DNA of 64,000 nt from Clostridiaceae bacterium (GTDB taxonomy: Bacteria > Bacillota_I > Bacilli_A > Erysipelotrichales > Coprobacillaceae). The notes under the pieces were generated by a model. It had not been told where the DNA came from. It saw nothing but the letters and a program-made list of their open reading frames with translations, and made no database searches. Location of the stretch: assembly GCA_902363625.1 (NCBI GenBank), contig CABJAS010000005.1:226663-290662 (forward strand). Reading direction: 5' to 3'. Position 1 is the first letter of the stretch, and every line of letters starts with the position of its first letter. Of the stretch, positions 6,256 through 14,446 are shown piece by piece. The position numbers and the translations under genes were made by a program.

Positions 6256-7869
6256 ATGAAACAACAGATTTACAATACTGCACTTTATCTTAGGTTAAGC
6301 CGAGATGATGAATTACAGGGCGAAAGTTCCAGCATTATCACACAGAGAAGTATGTTGCGTTTATATGCAAAAGAACATCATTTGAATGTCATTGATGAAT
6401 ATATTGATGACGGCTGGTCGGGAACAAATTTTGACAGACCGAGTTTTCAAAGAATGATTGAGGATATAGAGGCAGGAAAAATCAACTGTGTTGTAACGAA
6501 AGACCTTTCTCGTCTTGGCAGAAATTATATTATGACAGGACAATATACAGAATTGTATTTCCCTAGTCATAATGTCCGCTACATAGCGATTGATGACGGT
6601 GTAGACAGCGAAAAAGGCGAAAGTGAGATTGCACCATTTAAGAACATCATCAATGAATGGGTGGCAAGAGATACAAGCCGTAAAGTCAAATCAGCATTTA
6701 AGACAAAGTTTGCGGAGGGTGCTCATTACGGTGCTTATGCTCCGTTAGGATATAAGAAACACCCTGACATCAAAGGAAAACTGTTGATTGATGATGAAAC
6801 AAAATGGATTATTGAAAAAATCTTTTCTCTAGCCTATCAAGGTTACGGAAGTGCAAAAATCACAAAGCAGTTAAGAGCAGAAAAAGTTCCGACAGCGTCA
6901 TGGCTGAATTTTACAAGGTATGGTACGTTTGCACATATCTTTGAGGGAAACCCCGAAAGTAAACGTTATGAGTGGACGATTGCTCATGTCAAGGCGATAT
7001 TGAAAAGTGAAGTCTATATCGGAAACAGTGTCCACAATATGCAGTCTACGGTATCGTTCAAGAGTAAAAAGAAAGTGCGTAAACCCGAAAGTGAATGGTT
7101 TCGAGTAGAAAACACGCATGAGCCGATTATTGACAAGGAAGTGTTCTATCGTGTGCAGGAGCAGATAAAATCAAGACGCAGACAGACAAAGGAAAAGGCA
7201 ACGCCGATATTTGCAGGGCTTGTCAAGTGTGTGGATTGTGGCTGGTCTATGAGATTTGGAACGAATAAGGCAAATAAAACGCCATACAGTTATTATGCTT
7301 GCAGTTACTACGGGCAGTTTGGCAAAGGTAATTGTTCTATGCACTATATCCGCTATGATGTGCTGTATCAAGCCGTATTGGAACGATTGCAATATTGGGC
7401 TAAGGCAGTACAGCAGGACGAAGAAAAGGCATTGAACAAGATACAGAAAGTCGGCAATGCAGAGCGAATACGGGAAAAGAAGAAAAAGGCAAGTACATTG
7501 AAGAAAGCCGAGAACAGACAAAGTGAGATTGACCGTTTATTTGCGAAAATGTATGAAGATAGAGCTTGTGAGAAGATAACAGAGCGAAATTTTGTGATGT
7601 TGTCCAGCAAGTACCAAAAAGAACAGATAGAACTGGAACAGCAGATAACAAGCCTAAGAGAAGAACTAAGTAAAATGGAACAGGATATGATAGGTGCTGA
7701 AAAGTGGATTGAGTTAATCAAGGAATATTCCATACCAAAGGAATTGACAGCACCGTTATTAAATGCAATGATAGAAAAAATCCTCATACATGAAGCGACA
7801 ACGAATGAGGATAACGAAAGAATACAGGAAATTGAGATATATTACCGATTTATCGGAAAAGTTGAGTAA
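6256..7869 (+). CDS. Large serine recombinase (TnpX/TndX-type integrase)
   Basis: 537 residues behind a strong AAAGGAGG site. Domain order: resolvase catalytic domain at 5-150 with YLRLSRDDE (11-19, nucleophile Ser15) and KDLSRLGRN (82-90); Recombinase domain about 165-300; zinc ribbon with Cys325, Cys328, Cys349 and Cys360; coiled coil about 380-490; C-terminal DUF4368-like end (EIEIYYRFIG). Such proteins integrate and excise elements through a Ser-linked intermediate with a 2 bp crossover. All expected catalytic residues are present, so it looks functional. The gene ends 27 bp before the right GGGAAA, and it is the likely agent of the insertion into the HTH gene. Confidence 0.95.
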   Translation: MKQQIYNTALYLRLSRDDELQGESSSIITQRSMLRLYAKEHHLNVIDEYIDDGWSGTNFDRPSFQRMIEDIEAGKINCVVTKDLSRLGRNYIMTGQYTELYFPSHNVRYIAIDDGVDSEKGESEIAPFKNIINEWVARDTSRKVKSAFKTKFAEGAHYGAYAPLGYKKHPDIKGKLLIDDETKWIIEKIFSLAYQGYGSAKITKQLRAEKVPTASWLNFTRYGTFAHIFEGNPESKRYEWTIAHVKAILKSEVYIGNSVHNMQSTVSFKSKKKVRKPESEWFRVENTHEPIIDKEVFYRVQEQIKSRRRQTKEKATPIFAGLVKCVDCGWSMRFGTNKANKTPYSYYACSYYGQFGKGNCSMHYIRYDVLYQAVLERLQYWAKAVQQDEEKALNKIQKVGNAERIREKKKKASTLKKAENRQSEIDRLFAKMYEDRACEKITERNFVMLSSKYQKEQIELEQQITSLREELSKMEQDMIGAEKWIELIKEYSIPKELTAPLLNAMIEKILIHEATTNEDNERIQEIEIYYRFIGKVE

Positions 7870-7895
7870 TCAACAAGAGTAATATTTTTAACTAA

Positions 7896-7901
7896 GGGAA
7901 A
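7896..7901 (+). repeat. Right attachment-site core (attR) GGGAAA
   Basis: Second copy of the six-base core at 1260-1265. Immediately after it the host frame resumes (ACC GGT ATT TCT TAT CCG GAT) in the phase needed to continue from the left half. Confidence 0.75.
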
Positions 7902-8584
7902 CCGGTATTTCTTATCCGGATATAACTATGATTAGTTCTATTTGTGATCTGCTTCATATTACTGAAAAAGAATTTATCATGGCAGCAGATGATATGAAAA
8001 CAAAGGAAGAGCAGAAATTTCTTGAAAAGATAAAGAAAGGTATTCAATATAGTCAATTTATGCTAGGGCTTCTTTATGGACTTACTGCAATGATTTGTTT
8101 TATTGTCAATTATGCCATCGATCGAACTTTATCGTGGTCATGGCTTGTACTGATTGCATTATTGATCGCTTTCAGCTGCACGCATCTGCCATTTAAATTT
8201 AAGCGTTATAAGCTAATGAAATCCTTTGCGGTGATTTCGATCCTCATCTATATATTGGTTTTTACAGTAAAATATACTGAGGATCCCGGAATAAATCTTG
8301 GGGAAGCTTATTTAATTATAACCATCAATTTAATCGCAGTTTGGATTGCTTTAGCTATCATTAGCTTTGCTAGTGGCTGGCGTTTAAAGTCAGCTCTTCT
8401 GCTTATCGATATTGGAATTTTTACGGCTTTTTCTCATCCGATTGTAGAATGGCTGTCTCACGGTGTTTTTGATCTTACTCTTAATCCTCAGCTTAATCTG
8501 CCAATTGGTATTGGGGTTTGCTGTTTCGGGGTGGTTGTTTGGATCAGCGGCTATATTAAACCAAGAAATAAGAATTTAGGATGA
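7902..8584 (+). pseudogene. XRE-family HTH regulator/membrane protein, 3' half
   Basis: The frame begins inside the HTH domain (TGISYPDITMISSICDLLHI, the end of an HTH_3 domain) and continues into about 190 residues with six hydrophobic segments (for example YSQFMLGLLYGLTAMICFIV, WLVLIALLIAF, FAVISILIYILVF). HTH-plus-membrane proteins of this design are common in Firmicutes and are thought to couple a membrane signal to transcription. The 5' half lies at 1145-1265. Internal translation from ATG 7928 is possible but has no obvious ribosome site and would give a regulator without DNA-binding function. Confidence 0.85.
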
Positions 8585-8604
8585 TAAAGAATGGAGGACG
8601 TTTT

Positions 8605-8661
8605 ATGTCTTTGTTATATAGAGCCATTACCACATTAATGAATAGTGTGGTTACTTTTTAG
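8605..8661 (+). CDS. 18-residue peptide ORF behind a strong ribosome site
   Basis: ATG 8605 follows GGAGG at 8592-8596 and encodes MSLLYRAITTLMNSVVTF, then TAG. It starts 20 bp after the disrupted HTH/membrane gene and would belong to the same transcript. The peptide is short and hydrophobic. It could be a genuine small membrane peptide or the leftover start of a decayed gene; no family recognised. Confidence 0.35.
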   Translation: MSLLYRAITTLMNSVVTF

Positions 8662-8872
8662 AAAAATAAATAGAGGCTATAAAATGAAATAGGACTAAAA
8701 GATTTTGCTAACTGGAATGTATGAAAAATGACATGTTGAAGGATCAGAATATTATTTGAAAAATGCCAGTCGCAGAGAAAAAATAGAAATAAACAATAGG
8801 TGTATTAGTGTGATATAAAAAGAAAATTATTCACTTGGTCATTGTTTTTTAGGCATTCACAAGATCACAATA
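8662..8872. other. Intergenic stretch with no recognisable gene
   Basis: AT-rich, stops in all frames, no clear promoter or structured element before the shared terminator at 8873. Confidence 0.5.
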
Positions 8873-8905
8873 AAAAGTAGACAGCCTGTATGTCTACTTT
8901 TTCGC
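8873..8905 (-). terminator. Bidirectional terminator downstream of gdhA
   Basis: 11 bp perfect stem AAAAGTAGACA/TGTCTACTTTT (8873-8883 and 8891-8901) with a 7-base loop. A-run on one side and T-run on the other let it serve gdhA on the minus strand and any transcript from the left. Confidence 0.85.
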
Positions 8906-8917
8906 TTCTGACTTTTA

Positions 8918-10261
8918 TTAATAGATACCCTGAGAGATCATGGCAGCTACGACTTTTTCAAATCCGGCAATATTAGCTCCGGCAACCAGGTCATAGCCTA
9001 ATCCGTATTTTTCACTTGCGGCTTTGCTGGCAGCGTGAATATTCTGCATGATTTGTTTTAATTTTGCGTCAACTTCTTCTGAAGTCCAACTATAGCGCAT
9101 TGAATTCTGTGCCATTTCTAAAGCGGATACCGCAACACCTCCGGCATTAGCCGCTTTTGCAGGACCTAAAATAATTTTATTTGCTTTAAAGAAGTTCATC
9201 GCTTCTGGACGAGTTGGCATATTCGCTCCTTCAATGACATAGCGAACACCGTTTTTTGCCAATTGTTCGGCTTCTTCTAAACCGATTTCGTTTTGTGTAG
9301 CACAAGGCATAGCAATATCACCTTTAAGTCCCCAAGGTTTTTGTCCCGGGAAGAATTCACAATTGAAGGCTTTCGCATAATCTGCTAATTTCACATCATT
9401 CGATTCTCTGATCTTTACTAGGAAATTAATTTTTTCATCGGTATTAATTCCGTTTGGATCGTAAATATAACCGTCTCTTCCGGAGATTGAAATGACTTTT
9501 GCTCCTAATTCTTTGGCTTTTAAGCAAACCCCCCAAGCTACATTACCATAACCGGAAAGAATGATCGTTTTTCCTTCGAAGCTTTCGCCTTTTTCTTTAA
9601 GCACTTCTTGTGCATAATACATCGCTCCATAACCGGTCGCTTCGGGACGAATCAAGCTTCCCCCATAAGGCAGTGGCTTACCAGTCAGTACACCATTTTC
9701 AAAGGCTCCGCGTATGCGGCGGTATTGTCCATATAAATAACCGATTTCACGCGCGCCTACACCGATATCTCCGGCAGGAACATCAATGTCAGGTCCGATA
9801 TGACGATAGAGTTCTGTCATAAAGCTTTGACAGAAACGCATGATTTCAGCATCTGATCTTCCTTGCGGATTAAAATCAGATCCGCCTTTACCTCCACCGA
9901 TTGGCAATGTGGTAAGTGAATTTTTAAAAACCTGTTCAAAGCCTAAAAATTTAACGATGCTTAAATTTACACTTGGGTGAAAACGCAGTCCGCCTTTATA
10001 AGGACCAATCGCTCCATTGAATTGGACACGATAACCGCGGTTTACTTGAACTTGACCTTGATCATCTGTCCAAGGAACCTTAAACATGATGGCTCTTTCC
10101 GGTTCAACGATTCTTTCTAAAATAGCGAGTTTTTCATATTCCGGATGTGCTTCAATGACAGGTGTCAGGCATTCCAGCACTTCCTCTACAGCTTGGCTGA
10201 ATTCCGGCTCATGGCTGTTTTTTTCTTTGACTTCTTTTAAAACGCGTTCGATATATTTCAT
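8918..10261 (-). CDS. gdhA: NADP-type glutamate dehydrogenase
   Basis: 447 residues, the standard length of hexameric bacterial GDH. It reductively aminates 2-oxoglutarate to glutamate (EC 1.4.1.4). Visible landmarks are GPYKGGLRFHPSVN (86-99), the catalytic lysine segment PIGGGKGGSDF (120-130, Lys125), VPAGDIGVG (161-169) and the dinucleotide fold GYGNVAWG (237-244). The overall sequence type, with the FNGAIGPYKGGLRFHP block, is that of the NADP-dependent biosynthetic family. Ribosome site AAGGGGG lies before ATG. A single-gene unit bounded by terminators. With citrate synthase elsewhere in the window it fits ammonia assimilation. Confidence 0.96.
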   Translation of the reverse strand: MKYIERVLKEVKEKNSHEPEFSQAVEEVLECLTPVIEAHPEYEKLAILERIVEPERAIMFKVPWTDDQGQVQVNRGYRVQFNGAIGPYKGGLRFHPSVNLSIVKFLGFEQVFKNSLTTLPIGGGKGGSDFNPQGRSDAEIMRFCQSFMTELYRHIGPDIDVPAGDIGVGAREIGYLYGQYRRIRGAFENGVLTGKPLPYGGSLIRPEATGYGAMYYAQEVLKEKGESFEGKTIILSGYGNVAWGVCLKAKELGAKVISISGRDGYIYDPNGINTDEKINFLVKIRESNDVKLADYAKAFNCEFFPGQKPWGLKGDIAMPCATQNEIGLEEAEQLAKNGVRYVIEGANMPTRPEAMNFFKANKIILGPAKAANAGGVAVSALEMAQNSMRYSWTSEEVDAKLKQIMQNIHAASKAASEKYGLGYDLVAGANIAGFEKVVAAMISQGIY

Positions 10262-10340
10262 AATTCATCCCCCTTGTTTTTCATTTTACTAAAAAGGAGG
10301 ATATAAATAAAGAGAAAAAGTAAATTTTTTGTAATTAACA

Positions 10341-10366
10341 AAAAACCGGCATTAAGATACCGGTTT
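10341..10366 (-). terminator. Terminator downstream of the EF-G-like gene
   Basis: AAACCGG/CCGGTTT stem (10343-10349 with 10360-10366); on the minus strand it is followed by a T-run (TTTTTTG). Confidence 0.8.
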
Positions 10367-10376
10367 CATTCAAAAT

Positions 10377-12434
10377 TTACTTTTTACTTTGTTCAATGAC
10401 ACGTTTTTGAACAGCTTCAGGAGCGATTTCGTAACCAAGAAATTCCATTTCAAATGTTCCTTGTCCTTGTGTCATTGCTTTAAGATCAATCGCATATTCC
10501 ATGATTTCATTTTGCGGCACTTCTGCTTCAATCCTAACATTTCCCTCTTGATGATCAATGTTGCCAACACGTCCGCGTTTCTTATTAATGTCACTCATAA
10601 TATCACCGGTGTATTTTTCATCTGCGGTAATTGTCATTTTGACAAAGGGTTCTAATAACGCCGGCTTTGCTTTTGCCATTGCTTCTTTAAATGCCATGCT
10701 GGTAGCTGTTTTAAAGGCTAATTCAGAAGAATCCACATTATGATAAGTCCCATCAATGAGTGTTGCTTTAATGCCGATGACCGGATATCCAGCCAGCACG
10801 CCTTCTTTTACACTTTCTGCCAATCCCTTTTCAACCGCTGGGAAGTAGGCTCTCGGTACTGCTCCGCCAACAATTTTTTCTTCAAAGATATATGGTGTAT
10901 TTAATTGAAGAGAAGGTTCAAACGTAATCTCAACATCTCCATATTGTCCATGACCACCGGACTGCTTTTTATATTTAGCACGCTGAGTAATCGTCGAACG
11001 AATCGTTTCACGATAAGGAATGATGACATCTCCTAAGGCAACATCAATTTTAAATTTACTCTTTAGTTTAGATACGATAATATCTAAATGTTGATCTCCC
11101 ATTCCGTAAATCAGCTGTTGTTTTGTTTCAGGATTAGTTTCAAAACGCAGTGTCTGATCTTCTTCTAACAAGCGATGAATGGCATTGGCTATCTTTTCTT
11201 CATTATCTTTGCCTACAGGACGAATCGCTTTAGAATAATAAGGCGTAGGGAATTCAATCGGTTCATAAGCAACGCGATAATCTAAAGTACAAAGTGTATC
11301 GTTTGTCTGTGTATACTGCAGTTTAGTCAATGCCCCGATATCGCCGGCATTCAGCTCTGAGGTTTCAATCAATTCTTTTCCCTTCATAATAAAGAGCTTA
11401 TTTAATTTTTCCGCTTCTTTTTTATTGCTGTTATAAAGAGTCATGCCGCTTTTAAGCGTTCCTGTACAAATCTTAATAAGTGAGATACGCCCAACAAACG
11501 GATCTGCAATCGTTTTAAAAACAAAAGCAGAAGGTGCCAAACTTTCGTTATAGCCAATGATATCCTGTTCACTGGTTTCAAGATTATTAACAATAAAGGA
11601 ATTACAAGTATCGGCAGCTGATGGGAAAAAGGCAACGATTGAATTTAAGATGATTTGAATCCCGATCGTCTCTGTTCCGCACAATACCGGAATAATTGTA
11701 TTATTCATCACACCTTGACGTAATGCCCAAGAAATTTCTTCTTTGCTGAAAGGCTCCCCATTAAAATATTTTTCTAATAATGCATCGCTTGAATTGGCAA
11801 CCGCTTCATCAATCATTTCTTTAATCGGATTTACCTCATCCCACATATCTTCGGGAATATCTGAAGGAATGGTATGATCACCTTGGAAACGACGTCCTTC
11901 CATTTTAGCGACATTGACATAACCCACCATCTTATGATCTTCCATGATCGGAACCTGAATAGGCGCAATCGCTTTTCCAAATGTTTCTTTTAATTCTGTC
12001 AGCTTTTGTTGGTAGGCACTGTTGGGATCATCTAAGCCATTGATAAATATCATTTTCGGCATTCCTTTTGTTTTATTCATTGCTTGAATTGTCCCAACAT
12101 TAATGCCTTTGCTGGCAGGAACTATAATCAAAGCAGATTCAGCGGCACGAATGGCTTGATTGATTTCAGATACAAAATCAATGTTTCCCGGTGTATCTAA
12201 TAAGTTGATCTTGCAGTTTTCCCATTCCAGCGGAACAACGGTGGTATTGATGGATATTTTACGTTTGATTTCTTCGTTGTCATAATCACTGAGTGTATTA
12301 CCATCAGCAATTCTCCCAATTTTGCTGATGCTTCCGGCACGGTAGGCCATCGATTCTATAATACATGTCTTTCCGCTGCCGCTATGACCTAAAACAACGA
12401 CATTTCCAATTTCATTTGAATGATAAACTCTCAT
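10377..12434 (-). CDS. EF-G-like translational GTPase (EF-G2 family)
   Basis: 685 residues with the five-domain EF-G/TetM layout. The G domain has a P-loop GHSGSGKT (16-23) instead of the AHVDHGKT of true EF-G, then KRKISINTTVVPLEW in switch I, DTPGNIDF (80-87) and a fourth motif that reads NGLD (132-135) where NKxD is expected. Domain IV (GGHGQYGDVEITFEP) and the C-terminal domain (RRGRVGN-type KKRGRVGNIDHQEG) are present. These are features of the paralogous 'elongation factor G-like' group whose cellular role is poorly defined; it is not the canonical fusA. Single gene, own terminator. Confidence 0.85.
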   Translation of the reverse strand: MRVYHSNEIGNVVVLGHSGSGKTCIIESMAYRAGSISKIGRIADGNTLSDYDNEEIKRKISINTTVVPLEWENCKINLLDTPGNIDFVSEINQAIRAAESALIIVPASKGINVGTIQAMNKTKGMPKMIFINGLDDPNSAYQQKLTELKETFGKAIAPIQVPIMEDHKMVGYVNVAKMEGRRFQGDHTIPSDIPEDMWDEVNPIKEMIDEAVANSSDALLEKYFNGEPFSKEEISWALRQGVMNNTIIPVLCGTETIGIQIILNSIVAFFPSAADTCNSFIVNNLETSEQDIIGYNESLAPSAFVFKTIADPFVGRISLIKICTGTLKSGMTLYNSNKKEAEKLNKLFIMKGKELIETSELNAGDIGALTKLQYTQTNDTLCTLDYRVAYEPIEFPTPYYSKAIRPVGKDNEEKIANAIHRLLEEDQTLRFETNPETKQQLIYGMGDQHLDIIVSKLKSKFKIDVALGDVIIPYRETIRSTITQRAKYKKQSGGHGQYGDVEITFEPSLQLNTPYIFEEKIVGGAVPRAYFPAVEKGLAESVKEGVLAGYPVIGIKATLIDGTYHNVDSSELAFKTATSMAFKEAMAKAKPALLEPFVKMTITADEKYTGDIMSDINKKRGRVGNIDHQEGNVRIEAEVPQNEIMEYAIDLKAMTQGQGTFEMEFLGYEIAPEAVQKRVIEQSKK

Positions 12435-12521
12435 GTTATCACGCTCCTTTGAATAAGGTCTATCTATAGTTTTATTTTATCATATCTCATTTTTTAGTAA
12501 AGCGCTTTCATACTATTGAAT

Positions 12522-12555
12522 AAAAAAACTGCCATAATAAAGAAGGCAGTTATTT
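12522..12555 (-). terminator. Terminator overlapping the end of the PIG-L deacetylase gene
   Basis: ACTGCC (12528-12533) pairs with GGCAGT (12545-12550), with the T-run on the minus strand. Confidence 0.75.
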
Positions 12556-13308
12556 TTCATTTAATTTTGCTTTTAACTCTTTTGGAATGGCAAAACAATG
12601 TGTCAATGTAGCATCTAAAAGCTTAAAACGTTCCGCATATTTATAGGAAGTGTTATAAGCCATCATTTCAAATAACGAATAAAACATCTGTATCTGCTGT
12701 TCGTCCATCTGCGATTGGTGAGCGCGAATCGCTTCCATCTTTGTTTCAATATAATCCGTGATATCCACGGTTGTGTTGTCATCGCTGGTAAAATAGAAAC
12801 CGATGATCTTTACAGAAAACGCATCGGGATGCGGGCGATTATCTTCATAAGGATAATAAGGCTGACCGCAGCGCATGAATGCTTCACAAAGTGCTTTACC
12901 GGTTTGAATATGTACCGGATGCATTTCATTGGGCAAATCCGGATCAACTGTGAAAATGGCATCCGGCTTGACTTCACGTATTACTCTGACAAAATCTTTA
13001 ACTAATTGTTCATGGGTAGCAGGATTTTGATCATGATAACCAAGATCCCCTAAATTAATAGTGCCTGTAATATCCATTGCTGCCTGTGCTTCTTTTTGAC
13101 GAATCTCTCCCAGCATTTCCGGAGTGATTGCCGGATCATTTGAACCGCCGCGTCCTTGAGTGACTGTCAGTCCATAGACTTTGACTCCTTTTTTCACTAA
13201 ATAAGCCATTGTTCCGCCGGCACCGATTTCATTATCATCCGGATGCGGCTGAATAAAGAGAGCTGTTTTGATGTCATCCATTTTTGGATAAGCAATCGTA
13301 AAATCCAT
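12550..13308 (-). CDS. PIG-L/LmbE family N-deacetylase
   Basis: 252 residues. The family's zinc and catalytic motif appears as QPHPDDNEIGAGG (20-32) and the second ligand as HPVH (130-133), with the NLGDLGYHD loop between. Members remove acetyl groups from GlcNAc-linked substrates (mycothiol, bacillithiol, GPI precursors) or other amides. There is no signal peptide, so it is cytosolic. A bacillithiol role (BshB) is possible but no bshA or bshC is nearby. It lies 18 bp downstream of a small membrane protein gene and may be its operon partner. Confidence 0.85.
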   Translation of the reverse strand: MDFTIAYPKMDDIKTALFIQPHPDDNEIGAGGTMAYLVKKGVKVYGLTVTQGRGGSNDPAITPEMLGEIRQKEAQAAMDITGTINLGDLGYHDQNPATHEQLVKDFVRVIREVKPDAIFTVDPDLPNEMHPVHIQTGKALCEAFMRCGQPYYPYEDNRPHPDAFSVKIIGFYFTSDDNTTVDITDYIETKMEAIRAHQSQMDEQQIQMFYSLFEMMAYNTSYKYAERFKLLDATLTHCFAIPKELKAKLNEK

Positions 13309-13326
13309 TTACATCTTCCTTTCTTT

Positions 13327-13761
13327 TTATATAATTGTTTTTTCAAGATGTTCTTTAGTGACTAATGGAAATAAGATTTTATATTGACGACTTCCAACTT
13401 TGAAAGTTAATCGATGTTTTTCATAGCTTGCTTTCTGAATGTTTTTCACACGAATAAATTCATCACGGCAGATAACTGATTTTTTTGAAACAAAAACCCA
13501 GCGATTCAAATGCCAATAGGTTAAAATTAATCCAGCCACATGAATCAATGTTGAGATCGATTCATTCACAACAGATAAAGGAATCAGGAATTGAAGAACC
13601 ACGTAGATATTAAAAAGATAAACTTCCAATTTTTGCGGAAGGGATAAAACACGTTTGATCGTACGATCTTGTTTTAATAGTTTTTTGGTCTTTGAATAAT
13701 CAAAGAAATAAATCCCAAATGTAATAATTTTTAATAGTACTATAATGATGATATGAAACAT
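13327..13761 (-). CDS. Small membrane protein of unknown function
   Basis: 144 residues. An N-terminal helix (3-20), two central helices (about 50-66 and 70-88), then a soluble C-terminal part of about 55 residues with alternating strands (RDEFIRVKNIQKASYEKHRL, TFKVGSRQYKILFPL) that looks like a small PH-like domain. I do not recognise a specific family. Ribosome site AGGCGGT before ATG. Probably co-transcribed with the deacetylase gene downstream. Confidence 0.6.
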   Translation of the reverse strand: MFHIIIIVLLKIITFGIYFFDYSKTKKLLKQDRTIKRVLSLPQKLEVYLFNIYVVLQFLIPLSVVNESISTLIHVAGLILTYWHLNRWVFVSKKSVICRDEFIRVKNIQKASYEKHRLTFKVGSRQYKILFPLVTKEHLEKTII

Positions 13762-13860
13762 GGTGACACCGCCTTTTAAAATATTTTAACATAAATTAAA
13801 AAAAATAAGTATATAAAATTAAAACAGTTACACAATAATCTTGAAAGGAAGGTGAGATAT

Positions 13861-14070
13861 ATGAATTCAAATAACTCAAGTACTAACAAATTAGTAGTTC
13901 CTGGAGCTAAAAATGCTATCGATCAAATGAAATACGAAATCGCTAACGAATTTGGTGTTACATTAGGTGCTGATACTACTGCTAGAGCTAACGGTTCAGT
14001 TGGTGGAGAAATCACTAAACGTTTAGTTCAAATGGGACAAAACCAAATTAAAGGATCTTCTCAAAACTAA
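13861..14070 (+). CDS. Alpha/beta-type small acid-soluble spore protein
   Basis: 69 residues from ATG 13861 (AAAGGAAGGTG site; an in-frame GTG nine bases earlier is rejected). It has the two SASP signatures: [10 protein letters not shown] around residues 23-32, where the germination protease cuts after the Glu, and the DNA-binding block [13 protein letters not shown] near 46-58. SASPs coat and protect forespore DNA and supply amino acids on germination. This is direct evidence that the organism makes endospores. Monocistronic, with a strong terminator 10 bp downstream; expected to be transcribed by sigma-G in the forespore. Confidence 0.95.
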   Translation: MNSNNSSTNKLVVPGAKNAIDQMKYEIANEFGVTLGADTTARANGSVGGEITKRLVQMGQNQIKGSSQN

Positions 14071-14078
14071 TGATGAAA

Positions 14079-14108
14079 TAGGGCACTCTTGAGTGCTCTA
14101 TTTTTCTT
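14079..14108 (+). terminator. Terminator after the SASP gene
   Basis: TAGGGCACTC (14079-14088) pairs with GAGTGCTCTA (14091-14100), tight loop, followed by TTTTTCTTTT. Confidence 0.85.
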
Positions 14109-14440
14109 TTTAATTTAAATTACGCCTACTTTACTCCTATGCTTATTCCTCTTTGTCTTTATCAAGCTTTATTCCTCATTCTATTTTATCCTCTTATTTT
14201 TAAACATTCATGATATTTTATGCGGTTTAACCTAGGTTTATCTAATTAAGCTGCTAACTTTTATATAAAAAATAAAATTAGTTTCTATTTTTGAAAGCGG
14301 TTATAGTCGAATTCATTGAAATATTTTGAAAACTCCGTTAGAATGAATAATGAGGGCAAAAAATTGTTTTCAGAATTATAAAAAAAGCTTATTTATCACA
14401 TGGTTTCGTTGATAATAAACGTATATTGGGAATTGGAGGA
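14109..14440. other. Intergenic region upstream of acetate kinase
   Basis: About 330 bp of pyrimidine-rich then AT-rich DNA with no ORF. A weak promoter candidate is TTGAAA near 14327 with an AT-rich -10 (TAGAAT or TAATGA) before 14352. No riboswitch or T-box recognised. Confidence 0.4.
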
Positions 14441-14446
14441 AAAATT

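Larger units (their letters stand above)
1260..7901 (+). mobile_element. Integrative mobilizable element with serine recombinase and MobT relaxase
   Basis: About 6.6 kb bounded by direct GGGAAA copies (1260-1265, 7896-7901). Contents in order: MBL-fold hydrolase, GC-rich oriT-like region, DUF3781 protein, GyrI-like protein, MobT-type relaxase with an N-terminal HTH, degenerate repeat array, remnants, and a large serine recombinase whose gene ends 27 bp before the right boundary, as is common for these integrases. No coupling protein, VirB4 or other type IV secretion gene is present, so it should need a helper ICE of the Tn916/ICEBs1 type (inference). Excision at the GGGAAA repeats would restore the interrupted host gene in frame. 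Several internal stretches look decayed. Confidence 0.85.

Noticed and set aside
8918..12434. Plus-strand ORFs opposite gdhA and the EF-G-like gene
   Set aside because: They mirror well-conserved genes on the minus strand, lack ribosome sites and have no recognisable product.
14109..14440. Riboswitch or T-box upstream of ackA
   Set aside because: No conserved T-box, SAM, TPP or glycine-type core is seen; the region is low-complexity and AT-rich.
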